NCBI RefSeq assembly: GCF_000478195.2
Contig: NZ_AUZM01000013.1
Location: 1-64,000, forward strand
Source of the DNA: Lyngbya aestuarii BL J
Lineage (GTDB): Bacteria > Cyanobacteriota > Cyanobacteriia > Cyanobacteriales > Microcoleaceae
Reading direction: 5' to 3'
Length of the DNA: 64,000 nt
A model generated the notes under the pieces. It had not been told where the DNA came from, did no database searches, and worked only from the letters and a program-made list of their open reading frames with translations. A program made the position numbers and the translations under genes. How positions within the stretch are numbered: position 1 is the first letter of the stretch; the number at the start of each line of letters is the position of its first letter. This document shows, piece by piece, positions 47,916-56,324 of this stretch.

Positions 47916-49040
47916 TTATAAGCCTTTCATACACTCAGAATTAGGCTGTTGATTTGAAGACTGACTTCTTTTAATTTGTTCCTGTTCCATTGCTTCAAAT
48001 AAGGCTTGAAAATTACCTTCTCCAAATCCTTCGGCTTCAACAAAATTTCCATTCACCCAACTGGTTCTACGTTCTATAAACTCAAAAAAGAATGTGGGTT
48101 CATCAAAAATAGGCTGTGTGAAAATTTGTAATAACATTGCGTCTGAATCTGACATATCAATCAGGATTTCATACTCTTGAATAGTTTTCCAATCGGCGGG
48201 TGATAACTCATTTTTATTTAACTGTTTTTGTAACTGACTATAATAGAAAGGAGACACGGAAATAAACGGTAATCCCTGCTGTCTCAACTGACCAACGACT
48301 TGAATAATATTTTTAGTTTTCAACGCAATATGTTGAATTCCGGCACCGCGATTAACATCTATAAATTCCTGAATCTGTGATTTTTCTGATGTGGGTTCAT
48401 TAATGGGAAACTGCACATTTTTATGTTCATCGACTAAGACTTGACTATGCAAACCAGAACGCTTTGTTTGAATATCAAATGTCTGTTGAGATTTAAATCC
48501 AAGAACCTGTTTATACCAGTTCACAGCCGCTTGTAAATCTCCTGAATTGACATTTAAAACTACATGATCAATACCGACAATGTGAGAATAAACTTGAGAA
48601 TAGGGAATAGGAAAAGGAACAGAAGGAAGCAATTTCCAGTGAGGATGATTTGGTCGTTCTACTAAAGTATGATGTAACCCACCCCAGCCCACAATAGTAA
48701 ACCATTTGAGGACACTATTATCAACAGAATATTGTTGAATCGGTTGCATCATTTTAACCCCTTCAACTTTCATTCGTTGAGCCACAGAGTCTATATCTTC
48801 AACTTGAAACCCTACATCGACAATACCAGATGGATGTTGATGCAAATATTGAGCCACCGGACTCGCATCTGTGACCGGAGAAGATAACAGAAAATACACC
48901 GATCCCTGTTGTATAATTTCTGTATGAGTATCAGAATTTGTCACGCATCCCTGAGCTTGAAACCCTAATTTCTGAATAAACCAATCCCGTGATGCCTTAG
49001 CATTGGTGACATAAAAATGTAGATGATCAAACTGCATCAT
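47916..49040 (-). CDS. hppD: 4-hydroxyphenylpyruvate dioxygenase
   Basis: This 374-residue protein has two vicinal-oxygen-chelate halves. The Fe(II) ligands are predicted as His159 (VGIDHVVLN), His237 (GAGIQHIAL) and Glu320 (FFFEFIERR). The C-terminal GFGEGNFQALFEAMEQEQ is the conserved gating helix of HPPD. The enzyme converts 4-hydroxyphenylpyruvate to homogentisate, which in cyanobacteria feeds tocopherol and, in some, plastoquinone-related pathways. It is 61 bases downstream of an SDR gene and probably cotranscribed; its end nearly touches the convergent exoprotein gene (one base between). The related 4-hydroxymandelate synthase is an alternative, but the C-terminus fits HPPD better. GGGAG precedes the ATG. 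Confidence 0.85.
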   Translation of the reverse strand: MMQFDHLHFYVTNAKASRDWFIQKLGFQAQGCVTNSDTHTEIIQQGSVYFLLSSPVTDASPVAQYLHQHPSGIVDVGFQVEDIDSVAQRMKVEGVKMMQPIQQYSVDNSVLKWFTIVGWGGLHHTLVERPNHPHWKLLPSVPFPIPYSQVYSHIVGIDHVVLNVNSGDLQAAVNWYKQVLGFKSQQTFDIQTKRSGLHSQVLVDEHKNVQFPINEPTSEKSQIQEFIDVNRGAGIQHIALKTKNIIQVVGQLRQQGLPFISVSPFYYSQLQKQLNKNELSPADWKTIQEYEILIDMSDSDAMLLQIFTQPIFDEPTFFFEFIERRTSWVNGNFVEAEGFGEGNFQALFEAMEQEQIKRSQSSNQQPNSECMKGL

Positions 49041-49101
49041 AAACTCCCACTATTTGGTATTTGGAATTAACGTTCAATTCCTCATTCCCTATTCTTTATC
49101 A

Positions 49102-49809
49102 CTAAAAGAATAAATGACTATCGGGTTGAATATTAATCTCCATTGGAACAGCCTGAGGTTCGGCTGAGAGTGCAAATAAAATTGCATCGGCTGCCGTTTC
49201 AGAACTGAGCATTTTTGAACGATCAACCTTTAAACTAACACTATCCCAAAAAGGAGTATCAACCCCCCCAAGATAGAATAATGTAAATTTAATTCCATAT
49301 CGGCGCATTTCATCAGCCATACACTTACTAAAGCCAACCACTCCAAATTTAGAAGCACAATAAGCACTTCCCATTGCCATCGAATGTTTTCCTAAAATCC
49401 CAATTACATTACAAATATGACCGGATTTTTGCTGTTTCATGATATGAGCGGCAGCTTGAGTCGTATAAAAACTCCCCTTGAGATTCAAGTCCAACATTCT
49501 ATCAAGGTCAGAGGGTTCGATTTTATTCCACTGTTTGAGAATTCCGGCGCCGGCTGCATTGACCAAAATATCAATCTGGCCGAAGTGACTTTCGGCTTTT
49601 TGCATCAATCCTTCAACTTGCTGCGGGTCAGTGATATCAGTCGAAACCGTCAACACGTCTGGTGTTCCCAATTCTGAAGCTAAGGTTTCCAATTTATGGC
49701 TGTCTCTGGCGGCCAACACCAGTTTGACCCCGGACTGGACTAACTTTCGGGCGACGGCTGAACCGATTCCACCTGTTCCCCCAACGATTACCGCTACTTT
49801 GTCTTGCAT
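49102..49809 (-). CDS. Short-chain dehydrogenase/reductase lacking the usual catalytic Ser
   Basis: This 235-residue classical SDR has cofactor motif GGTGGIG (residues 10-16), DI at 59-60, NAAG at 84-87, Asn109 and the YxxxK pair Tyr150/Lys154 in AYCASK. Arg35 after the second strand suggests NADP(H). Thirteen residues before the Tyr, where SDRs place the catalytic Ser, the residue is Gly137 (NVIGILG instead of NISSxxG), so either another residue such as Ser143 substitutes or activity is altered. It is the first gene of an apparent two-gene unit with hppD. The substrate is unknown. Confidence 0.85.
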   Translation of the reverse strand: MQDKVAVIVGGTGGIGSAVARKLVQSGVKLVLAARDSHKLETLASELGTPDVLTVSTDITDPQQVEGLMQKAESHFGQIDILVNAAGAGILKQWNKIEPSDLDRMLDLNLKGSFYTTQAAAHIMKQQKSGHICNVIGILGKHSMAMGSAYCASKFGVVGFSKCMADEMRRYGIKFTLFYLGGVDTPFWDSVSLKVDRSKMLSSETAADAILFALSAEPQAVPMEINIQPDSHLFF

Positions 49810-49966
49810 TTCGTTACATTTCTTAAAACTCTTTTCTTAGTATAGTCACAACCGCCCGAGTCGGGGAAAGACAAAAGATAAATTTCTTCAACTTCTGAAA
49901 AATAAACCCCATCTGTCCCTCAAATTAATGACAATATTCTGATTTTGCAAAGATTCACTCAAAAAA

Positions 49967-50008
49967 GTGACTGTGCAATGGATAAGCCAATGATTAGATT
50001 AGAACTAT
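49967..50008 (+). promoter_or_regulatory. Upstream element of PG-binding gene 1, shared with gene 2
   Basis: A 42-base block begins GTGACT, has CAAT nine bases in, and ends ATTAGAACTAT. A block of the same length and order stands at 50657-50698. Both end 27 bases (here) or 26 bases (second copy) before their ATG, so this is probably a duplicated promoter. Confidence 0.45.
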
Positions 50009-50035
50009 GAATATAAATCCATAGGAAGGTTAAAG

Positions 50036-50515
50036 ATGCAAACCACAGCTTTTTATCCGAAAACGATTCAATCTCTACCGATTTTGCGTCGGGGGAGTCA
50101 AGGAAAAACGATTAAAAACTTGCAAGAACGCCTCAGTATTTTGGGATATCAAATCTTGATTGACGGAGTTTTTGGTTTGAGGACTGAAGCAACTGTCAAA
50201 AAATTTCAAACAGAAAATCGATTACTAGTAGATGGTATTGTTGGGGCGGAAACTTGGAATACTTTATTGAAAGCGACTCGCGTTCCTTTTGAGGCTCTAC
50301 AATCTTTACCGATTCTCAATTTTGGAAGTGTCGGAAATGATGTCATTCGCTTACAAAATCGTCTGAATGATTTTGAGATTAATTTGCTGGTTAATGGTAT
50401 TTTTGCCTCAAAAACAGAAGGAGCTGTTAAACAATTTCAACGCCGTTTTGGGTTGGCTGCTGATGGAATTGTTGGGCCTTTGACATGGAATGCTTTACTG
50501 CATGAATTCTTTTAG
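50036..50515 (+). CDS. Tandem peptidoglycan-binding-domain protein 1
   Basis: This 159-residue protein is almost entirely two PG_binding_1 domains (about 15-78 and 92-156). Each has the pattern LRxGSxGxxIxxLQxRL, then DGxFGxxTExxVKxFQ and DGIVGxxTWNxLL. These three-helix domains bind cell-wall peptide stems and usually anchor hydrolases, but no enzyme domain is present. There is no recognisable signal peptide, so export is uncertain. AGGAAGG precedes the ATG at 7 bases. The next gene is a paralogue with the same architecture and a related upstream block. Confidence 0.85.
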   Translation: MQTTAFYPKTIQSLPILRRGSQGKTIKNLQERLSILGYQILIDGVFGLRTEATVKKFQTENRLLVDGIVGAETWNTLLKATRVPFEALQSLPILNFGSVGNDVIRLQNRLNDFEINLLVNGIFASKTEGAVKQFQRRFGLAADGIVGPLTWNALLHEFF

Positions 50516-50656
50516 TTATGAATTAATTTCGCTTAAAGTAATCCTCTAAAATAGCTTTTTTCTTCCTTTTATCTATCTTATCTGGTAGAGATGAAGGAAG
50601 ATTTTTGTTTTTAGAGAGGAGTTCAGAGTGAACTCAAAAAACAATTACATAAATGA

Positions 50657-50698
50657 GTGACTACCCAATCCTTTTAAGATTAACTATATTAAAACTAT
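50657..50698 (+). promoter_or_regulatory. Upstream element of PG-binding gene 2, shared with gene 1
   Basis: GTGACT, CAAT and ATTAAAACTAT occur at the same relative positions as in the 42-base block at 49967-50008. This supports a gene-plus-promoter duplication. Confidence 0.45.
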
Positions 50699-50724
50699 AC
50701 AAATAATTTCAGGAAAGATTAATC

Positions 50725-51219
50725 ATGCAAACATTCAGTATTTCTTCTGCAACCGTTAAGTCTTTACCTATTTTACGGTTAGGTCAAACGGGAGATGATG
50801 TCACCTATCTACAAAATCGCCTTAATATTGTGGGTTCAAATCTCAGAATGGATGGAATTTTTGGTTCTGATACTGAAATAGCAGTGAAGCGGTTTCAAAG
50901 AGATAATGAGTTAATCATTGATGGAATTGTAGGGTCGCAAACTTGGAGAACTTTATTAGAAATTACAACCGCCCCGTTAGATAATCCTGATGATGATTTC
51001 CCTATTTTAAAAGTAGGAAATACTGGAAAAAGTGTTTTTGAGTTGCAAACTCGTCTGAATAATATTGAGGCTAATTTAGTTGTTGATGGGGTTTTCGGGC
51101 TGAAAACATTAGAAGCTGTTCAGCAATTTCAACGTAAATATGGATTAGTAGCAGATGGAATTGTTGAGTCTAATACTTGGAAAGAAATTCTGAATCAAGA
51201 GTTTTTATATATGGATTAA
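50725..51219 (+). CDS. Tandem peptidoglycan-binding-domain protein 2
   Basis: This 164-residue paralogue of the preceding gene has two PG_binding_1 domains (about 15-78 and 92-156) separated by a short acidic linker (DNPDDDFP). The repeats show LRLGQTGDDVTYLQNRL with DGIFGSDTEIAVKRFQ, and LKVGNTGKSVFELQTRL with DGVFGLKTLEAVQQFQ. No catalytic domain or clear signal peptide is present. CAGGAAAGA precedes the ATG. The two genes are 209 bases apart. They may be wall-associated adaptors, by domain content only. Confidence 0.85.
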   Translation: MQTFSISSATVKSLPILRLGQTGDDVTYLQNRLNIVGSNLRMDGIFGSDTEIAVKRFQRDNELIIDGIVGSQTWRTLLEITTAPLDNPDDDFPILKVGNTGKSVFELQTRLNNIEANLVVDGVFGLKTLEAVQQFQRKYGLVADGIVESNTWKEILNQEFLYMD

Positions 51220-51248
51220 GTCAACAGATTTTTTACCGATTTTTTCCT

Positions 51249-52673
51249 TTATTCTTCTTCTGAAGATGAGGGAAAATTTGGCGTTAGTAAACACACAGTC
51301 CAGCCTCTTTCTGTTTGTTCTAACTCAAAAGAACTACACATATCAATAAATTTGGGGAACTTACCTCCCGGCTGAAGTTGTTTAATCACTTGGGTAATGG
51401 CTTGACCGTACTTTTTATTAAAATAACTTCCTAAGATTGATAACGAAATGCAACGACTGGTGGTTTTAGCTGTGAGTTCTTTAACAATCTCAACGAGAGC
51501 AATTTCTAACTGTTCAATTGATTGAATGGTAACTAAACCATTGGTTGAATTTTCGTCCGCAGGTGTTAACTCATCTTTCGGATATGCGAGTTCAAATAAG
51601 GTGACATAGGTTTGGGACTTTTCGGAAGGCTGATGAATGGCAAAAATCTGCGGGTTATTAATAAAGATGTCTCTGGCTTTGGATTCGGGAAAATGGGCAG
51701 AAACAACTTGACTAATTGTCATTTTGTAGGTATCTTTATAGAGGGAAGAAAGACGCGAGAGTTTAATCCATTGGCAATGAATGCGCTTTTGTTCAGAGCG
51801 GGTTAAGTCCTGTAATTGCACCAAAAATTTATCTAACGAGGGAATATCGCTAGAGGATGTTAAATCAAATTGTTGAGTTTCCCCGGTTCGATTGTCAAAC
51901 ACCAAAATTTTATCTTTTTTCTTCTTGACTTGATAAACTGTTAACCCATGAGCTTGTAGCGTATTGCACAGATGAGTTAACGCCCGATCAGACGAACAAA
52001 CTAAAACTTCTTGAGCTGTGGGATAATAGACGAAAATAGAAGAACCAACTGTCGCCATTTTTAAATCAGCACTATCTTTTCCAGGCGGAACATGAATGAG
52101 TTGATACCCTCGCTGATGCAACTCAACATCTTTTTTTCCCATGCTACGCCAATTGGCAAAAGCCACTTTAATTTGCAACGGACAAGTACAAACACTTTCT
52201 AAAAATTTCTCGGTTTCGATATCCAATTGGAGATTTTCCACATCCAACAACAGAATACTAATTCCACTGGTTGAAAAACTGCGCCCATTGAAATAGAGTT
52301 GTTGAGGGTTAATTTCCCCAGGATGTGGATAAGGAGTCAGTTTAGGGTTTGGATAAATCAGTTGTTCGAGTTGGGCAATGACAACCTGATATTCCGAGGA
52401 CTGAATAAATTCCGAACTCAGCAAAACCTTGAGAAAATTTTGAACTTTAGCCCGTAATTTCTCAGGCGGCTTGACCTGACTCAACCCTTGAGAAATCTTC
52501 TGGAAAAAGATAGACTCATAGCGCGGTTGATGCCAGGGAATATTTTGGTAGCGAGGATTCAGCCATTGAGGATGCTGCTTCTGGAGTGAAACCAGAGTTT
52601 GATAAAGGAAATGGCAAACTGTATCGACTACAGTAGAATCATTAGTCCCAAGTTGGTGATTTGGATGGGGCAT
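51249..52673 (-). CDS. NYN (PIN-like) RNase domain with LOTUS/OST-HTH-like C-terminus
   Basis: The 474-residue protein has an N-terminal helical part (1-130). A NYN domain (about 133-270) follows with spaced acidic residues typical of the PIN-like nuclease fold: ILLLDVEN on strand 1, GKDSADLKM in the middle and VLVCSSDRALTHL near the end. The C-terminal part carries two winged-helix-like segments. The second (about 405-465: ISLSILGSYFNKKYG, IDMCSSFELEQ) reads well as an OST-HTH/LOTUS domain, an RNA-binding module; the first (about 305-350) is weaker. NYN-LOTUS proteins are thought to bind and cut RNA, like eukaryotic MARF1. It ends 29 bases after the convergent PG-binding gene. The RNA target is unknown. 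Confidence 0.75.
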   Translation of the reverse strand: MPHPNHQLGTNDSTVVDTVCHFLYQTLVSLQKQHPQWLNPRYQNIPWHQPRYESIFFQKISQGLSQVKPPEKLRAKVQNFLKVLLSSEFIQSSEYQVVIAQLEQLIYPNPKLTPYPHPGEINPQQLYFNGRSFSTSGISILLLDVENLQLDIETEKFLESVCTCPLQIKVAFANWRSMGKKDVELHQRGYQLIHVPPGKDSADLKMATVGSSIFVYYPTAQEVLVCSSDRALTHLCNTLQAHGLTVYQVKKKKDKILVFDNRTGETQQFDLTSSSDIPSLDKFLVQLQDLTRSEQKRIHCQWIKLSRLSSLYKDTYKMTISQVVSAHFPESKARDIFINNPQIFAIHQPSEKSQTYVTLFELAYPKDELTPADENSTNGLVTIQSIEQLEIALVEIVKELTAKTTSRCISLSILGSYFNKKYGQAITQVIKQLQPGGKFPKFIDMCSSFELEQTERGWTVCLLTPNFPSSSEEE

Positions 52674-52778
52674 GACCCTGCAAGTCCGATCAAGATATCT
52701 GATGCTCTATTCTTTAAGAGTAGCACGTTGGGCGACGGGAATGCGATCATGTCCAAAAAACTCACCCCACTTTCGGGC

Positions 52779-54068
52779 TTATTGAGGCTGAAACCCCTGA
52801 AAAATAATGCGCCACAACCAGCCAACCGCAACTAATCCTAACCCGACTAACCAAATTTGCCACTCTACCCAAAATGCCAGAAAAAAGCACGACACTAGCC
52901 CAATCACTGCTATCGGCTTCGGATAAAGACGTCCTTCCGGCGGAATTTTTAACGCGGCAAAATTCGTAATGGCATAGTAAATCAAAACATTAAACGCACT
53001 AAATGACCATGTTGTTTTCACATTCCCAATCAACACCAACACCCCAATAATCACCGCAACAACAATCACCGCAATCGTCGGAGTCGTTTGAGAAGGGTTG
53101 AGTCGGGCTACTTGACGAGGCATATCCCCCCGTCTCCCCATCGCCAACAACACCCGCGATAACCCCAAAATCAAATTCAGCAACACCCCCAACATCGCCG
53201 TTATCGCCCCAACTGCGACAACTTGAGGAATTCCCGGTATTCCAAACTGACTCGCCGCCACTTCCAACGGCGCCACCTTTTGCGTCGCATCACTCAAGCC
53301 TTCAACCCCAACTGCGGCGACTCCCACGACAGCCACCGTCAAATACAACAACATCGTGACAATCATCGTGGTGATCATCGCTTTGGGAATAGTCACTCGG
53401 GGTTCACGCACTTCTTCTCCTAAAGTAGCAATACGTCCATATCCGGTGTAGGCAACAAACATTAATGCAGTGGCTTGTAATAAAGCGGCGATGGGATTTT
53501 CCGCCGTAAAAAAAGGCATTAAATTATTAGCTGCCGTTGGAGATAATGCCGTTGGTAAACCCGTAAAAACAAACACCAATAAGGAAAATAATGTCAACGA
53601 AACAATCCCTAAATTGGCTAGATTAGAACGACGAATACCATTTAAAACAATGATGGTAATCGCCAAAACTGCAATTAAAGCCGTCGGTATCAATAACCTA
53701 TTATCCAAACCCAAAGCGTTGAGAAAATACCCTGCAAATCCTAACGCCGCCGTCGCCGCCGAGGCACTTTTTGCCAGCAAAAACATCCAACCTGCGGTAA
53801 AACCAAAAATAGGATTGAGATATTTGTAACCATATTCATAAGTTCCGCCACTCACGGAATGATTAGCCGCAAGTTGGGCGCTGCTTAACCCATTACATAA
53901 AGCAACCATTGCCCCAATTGCTACTGCTAAAATAACAGACGGCCCGGCAATTCCCGTTGCAATTCCAATACTGACAAATACCCCCGTTCCAATAATTGAA
54001 CCTAACCCCATTAAAGTGGCACCAAAAACCCCAAGTTCTCGTTGTAGGGATGGCATTTGACCTGACAT
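52779..54068 (-). CDS. APC-superfamily amino-acid permease
   Basis: This 429-residue, very hydrophobic protein has about 11-12 predicted membrane helices. The first, with GLGSIIGTGVFVSIG, is the substrate- and ion-binding helix 1 motif of the APC superfamily. GGTYEYGYKYLNPIFGFTAGW is the helix 3 region, and the cytoplasmic loop GEEVREPRVTIPKA is typical of amino-acid permeases. It is likely a secondary transporter for amino acids in the plasma membrane. The gene starts 294 bases from the divergent ubiD and ends 105 bases before the NYN gene. Substrate is not predictable. Confidence 0.9.
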   Translation of the reverse strand: MSGQMPSLQRELGVFGATLMGLGSIIGTGVFVSIGIATGIAGPSVILAVAIGAMVALCNGLSSAQLAANHSVSGGTYEYGYKYLNPIFGFTAGWMFLLAKSASAATAALGFAGYFLNALGLDNRLLIPTALIAVLAITIIVLNGIRRSNLANLGIVSLTLFSLLVFVFTGLPTALSPTAANNLMPFFTAENPIAALLQATALMFVAYTGYGRIATLGEEVREPRVTIPKAMITTMIVTMLLYLTVAVVGVAAVGVEGLSDATQKVAPLEVAASQFGIPGIPQVVAVGAITAMLGVLLNLILGLSRVLLAMGRRGDMPRQVARLNPSQTTPTIAVIVVAVIIGVLVLIGNVKTTWSFSAFNVLIYYAITNFAALKIPPEGRLYPKPIAVIGLVSCFFLAFWVEWQIWLVGLGLVAVGWLWRIIFQGFQPQ

Positions 54069-54322
54069 TTAGCAACCTCTCCCAAAAATCATTAATTGAT
54101 TATAATCTCATTTCATTAACAGCAGGTTAACACTGACAATTTTTGAGGGAGTCGAGAGGAGTCTAATTATAATTTAATAATTTTGATTATATAATTTTAA
54201 AAATTTATTTTAAGATAAAAAACTATAATTAATAAGCTAAATTCTGTAACAATTATAGGGAAAAAGAAACAGTTAACGGAGAATTTAACCTCTTTCGTAA
54301 CCAATTTTATCCGTTTATTCAT

Positions 54323-54328
54323 TATAAT
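54323..54328 (+). promoter_or_regulatory. Candidate -10 box for ubiD
   Basis: TATAAT lies 35 bases before the ATG at 54363 in an AT-rich spacer. No matching -35 box is clear. Confidence 0.35.
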
Positions 54329-54362
54329 AGATTAAACAGACGACCATCACTCTAGAAAAATA

Positions 54363-55871
54363 ATGGCGAGAGATTTACGGGGATTCCTCAAACGGCTAGA
54401 AGAACGGGGGCAATTACGACGCATTAATGCTTTAGTTGACCCCGACTTAGAAATTGCAGAAATTTCCAACCGAATGTTACAATCCGGTGGCCCCGGTTTA
54501 TTGTTTGAGAACGTCAAAGGGTCGCCTCATCCTGTCGCTATCAACTTACTCGGAACCGAACAACGAGTCTGTTTAGCGATGAACAGGTCAAACCCCCAAG
54601 AATTAGAAGAATTGGGAAAAAAACTCGGAATGCTACAACAACCCAAACCCCCGAAAAAAATCTCGCAAGCCGTAGATTTTGGTAAAGTATTATTTGATGT
54701 CGTTAAAGCCAAACCCAGCCGAAATTTCTTTCCCCCTTGTCAACAAGTCATCCTCGAAGGAGAAGACCTAGATTTAAACAAAATTCCGATGATTCGCCCC
54801 TATCCCAAAGATGCGGGTAAGATTATTACCTTGGGATTAGTGATTACAAAAGACTGTGAAACTGGAACTCCAAATGTGGGCGTTTATCGCTTACAATTGC
54901 AGTCAAAAAACACCATGACTGTGCATTGGTTATCGGTTCGGGGAGGGGCAAGACACCTGCGAAAAGCCGCAGAAAACGGCAAAAAACTAGAAATTGCGAT
55001 CGCATTAGGCGTTGATCCGTTAATCATAATGGCGGCCGCTACACCCATTCCCGTTGATTTATCTGAATGGTTATTTGCCGGATTATATGGCGATTCAGGT
55101 GTACAACTTGCTAAGTGTAAAACCGTTGATTTAGAAGTTCCCGCCGACTCGGAATTTGTACTCGAAGGAACCATGACTCCCGGCGAAATGTTACCCGACG
55201 GGCCGTTTGGAGATCACATGGGATATTACGGGGGCGTTGAAGATTCGCCGTTAATTCGATTTCACTGCATGACCCACCGCAAAGACCCGATTTATTTAAC
55301 CACATTTAGCGGTCGTCCCCCCAAAGAAGAAGCGATGATGGCGATTGCTTTAAACCGCATTTATACCCCAATTTTACGACAACAAGTTTCTGAAATTGTT
55401 GACTTTTTCTTACCCATGGAAGCGTTAAGTTATAAAGCAGCAATTATCTCCATTGATAAAGCATATCCCGGTCAAGCTAGGCGGGCAGCGTTGGCATTTT
55501 GGAGTGCATTACCCCAGTTTACTTATACCAAATTTGTAATTGTTGTGGATAAAACGATTAATATTCGTGATCCGCGTCAAGTCGTCTGGGCAATTTCGTC
55601 TAAAGTTGACCCCTCTCGGGATGTGTTTATTCTTCCCAATACGCCCTTTGATACCTTAGATTTTGCTAGCGAAAAAATTGGTTTAGGTGGACGGATGGGA
55701 ATAGATGCAACCACCAAAATTCCTCCCGAAACCGACCATGAATGGGGCGAAGCATTGGAGTCTGATGTTGATGTCGCGGCGATGGTTTCTCGACGTTGGG
55801 CGGAATATGGGTTAGGAGATTTGAATTTAACCGAAGTTGACGCCAATAAATTCGGTTACGACATTCAATAA
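54363..55871 (+). CDS. ubiD: UbiD-family prenylated-FMN decarboxylase
   Basis: This 502-residue protein matches UbiD along its whole length: MARDLRGFLKRLEERGQL at the start, GGPGLLFENVKG, the central NVGVYRLQLQSKNTMTVHW strand with metal and phosphate ligands, FVLEGTMTPGEMLPDGPFGDHMGYYGG, and LSYKAAIISIDKAYPGQ. The family uses prenylated FMN for reversible decarboxylation. In quinone pathways it acts on 4-hydroxy-3-polyprenylbenzoate, so a role in plastoquinone synthesis is likely. No ubiX (the prenyl-FMN synthase) is nearby. A REP array follows the stop codon. Confidence 0.93.
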   Translation: MARDLRGFLKRLEERGQLRRINALVDPDLEIAEISNRMLQSGGPGLLFENVKGSPHPVAINLLGTEQRVCLAMNRSNPQELEELGKKLGMLQQPKPPKKISQAVDFGKVLFDVVKAKPSRNFFPPCQQVILEGEDLDLNKIPMIRPYPKDAGKIITLGLVITKDCETGTPNVGVYRLQLQSKNTMTVHWLSVRGGARHLRKAAENGKKLEIAIALGVDPLIIMAAATPIPVDLSEWLFAGLYGDSGVQLAKCKTVDLEVPADSEFVLEGTMTPGEMLPDGPFGDHMGYYGGVEDSPLIRFHCMTHRKDPIYLTTFSGRPPKEEAMMAIALNRIYTPILRQQVSEIVDFFLPMEALSYKAAIISIDKAYPGQARRAALAFWSALPQFTYTKFVIVVDKTINIRDPRQVVWAISSKVDPSRDVFILPNTPFDTLDFASEKIGLGGRMGIDATTKIPPETDHEWGEALESDVDVAAMVSRRWAEYGLGDLNLTEVDANKFGYDIQ

Positions 55872-55942
55872 TTCAATTTCCTATCGTTCAACTATTATCC
55901 CATACTGTTGGGCGTTGTCTGGGCGTTATCTGGGCGTTATCT

Positions 55943-55961
55943 GGGCGCAAACCTTGCGCCC
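55943..55961. repeat. REP hairpin 1
   Basis: GGGCGCAA-ACC-TTGCGCCC, a perfect 8-bp stem with a 3-base loop. Confidence 0.85.
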
Positions 55962-56097
55962 CTACGGTTGGATTATCCAATACCAAATATCAATTAATAT
56001 TATTCCTAATCTCTTGGAAAAATGTTAGATTGGGCGCTGTCTGGGCGTTGTCTGGGCGTTGTATGGGCGTTCTATTGGCATTCTCTGGGCATTCTCT

Positions 56098-56116
56098 GGG
56101 CGCAAACCTTGCGCCC
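56098..56116. repeat. REP hairpin 2
   Basis: Identical to hairpin 1 (GGGCGCAA-ACC-TTGCGCCC), 155 bases further on, with the same downstream sequence. Confidence 0.85.
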
Positions 56117-56230
56117 CTACGGTTGGATTATCCAATAGCAAATATGAATCAATGTCATTCCTAATCTCTTGGAAAAATGTTAGATTGGGCGTTGTCTGGG
56201 CGTTGTCTGGGCGTTGTCTGGGCGATGTAG

Positions 56231-56249
56231 GGGCGCAAGGCTTGCGCCC
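56231..56249. repeat. REP hairpin 3
   Basis: GGGCGCAA-GGC-TTGCGCCC, same stem with a changed loop. It stands 76 bases before the RAYT start codon. Confidence 0.85.
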
Positions 56250-56324
56250 TCCTGCTTAATATTATTCCTAATCTCTCGGAAAAATGTTAGATTGGGCGCT
56301 GTTGGACTATCCCCAATACCAAAT

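Larger units (their letters stand above)
55905..56310. repeat. REP array: palindromes, 11-base tandem units and a long direct repeat
   Basis: The spacer between ubiD and the RAYT gene is almost wholly repetitive. Runs of the 11-base unit CTGGGCGTTGT lead into a GGGCGCAA hairpin. After each of the first two hairpins comes about 75 bases of common sequence (CTACGGTTGGATTATCCAAT, then TCTTGGAAAAATGTTAGATTGGGC). The third copy keeps only the later part. Small open frames here merely translate the repeat. Confidence 0.85.

Noticed and set aside
55837-56259. Two small plus-strand open frames in the REP array
   Set aside because: They only translate the repeated REP units, and their stops and starts shift with each copy.
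56214-56324. N-terminal extension of the RAYT gene from a TTG
   Set aside because: The added residues derive from repeat DNA. The conserved RAYT sequence begins just after the ATG at 56325.
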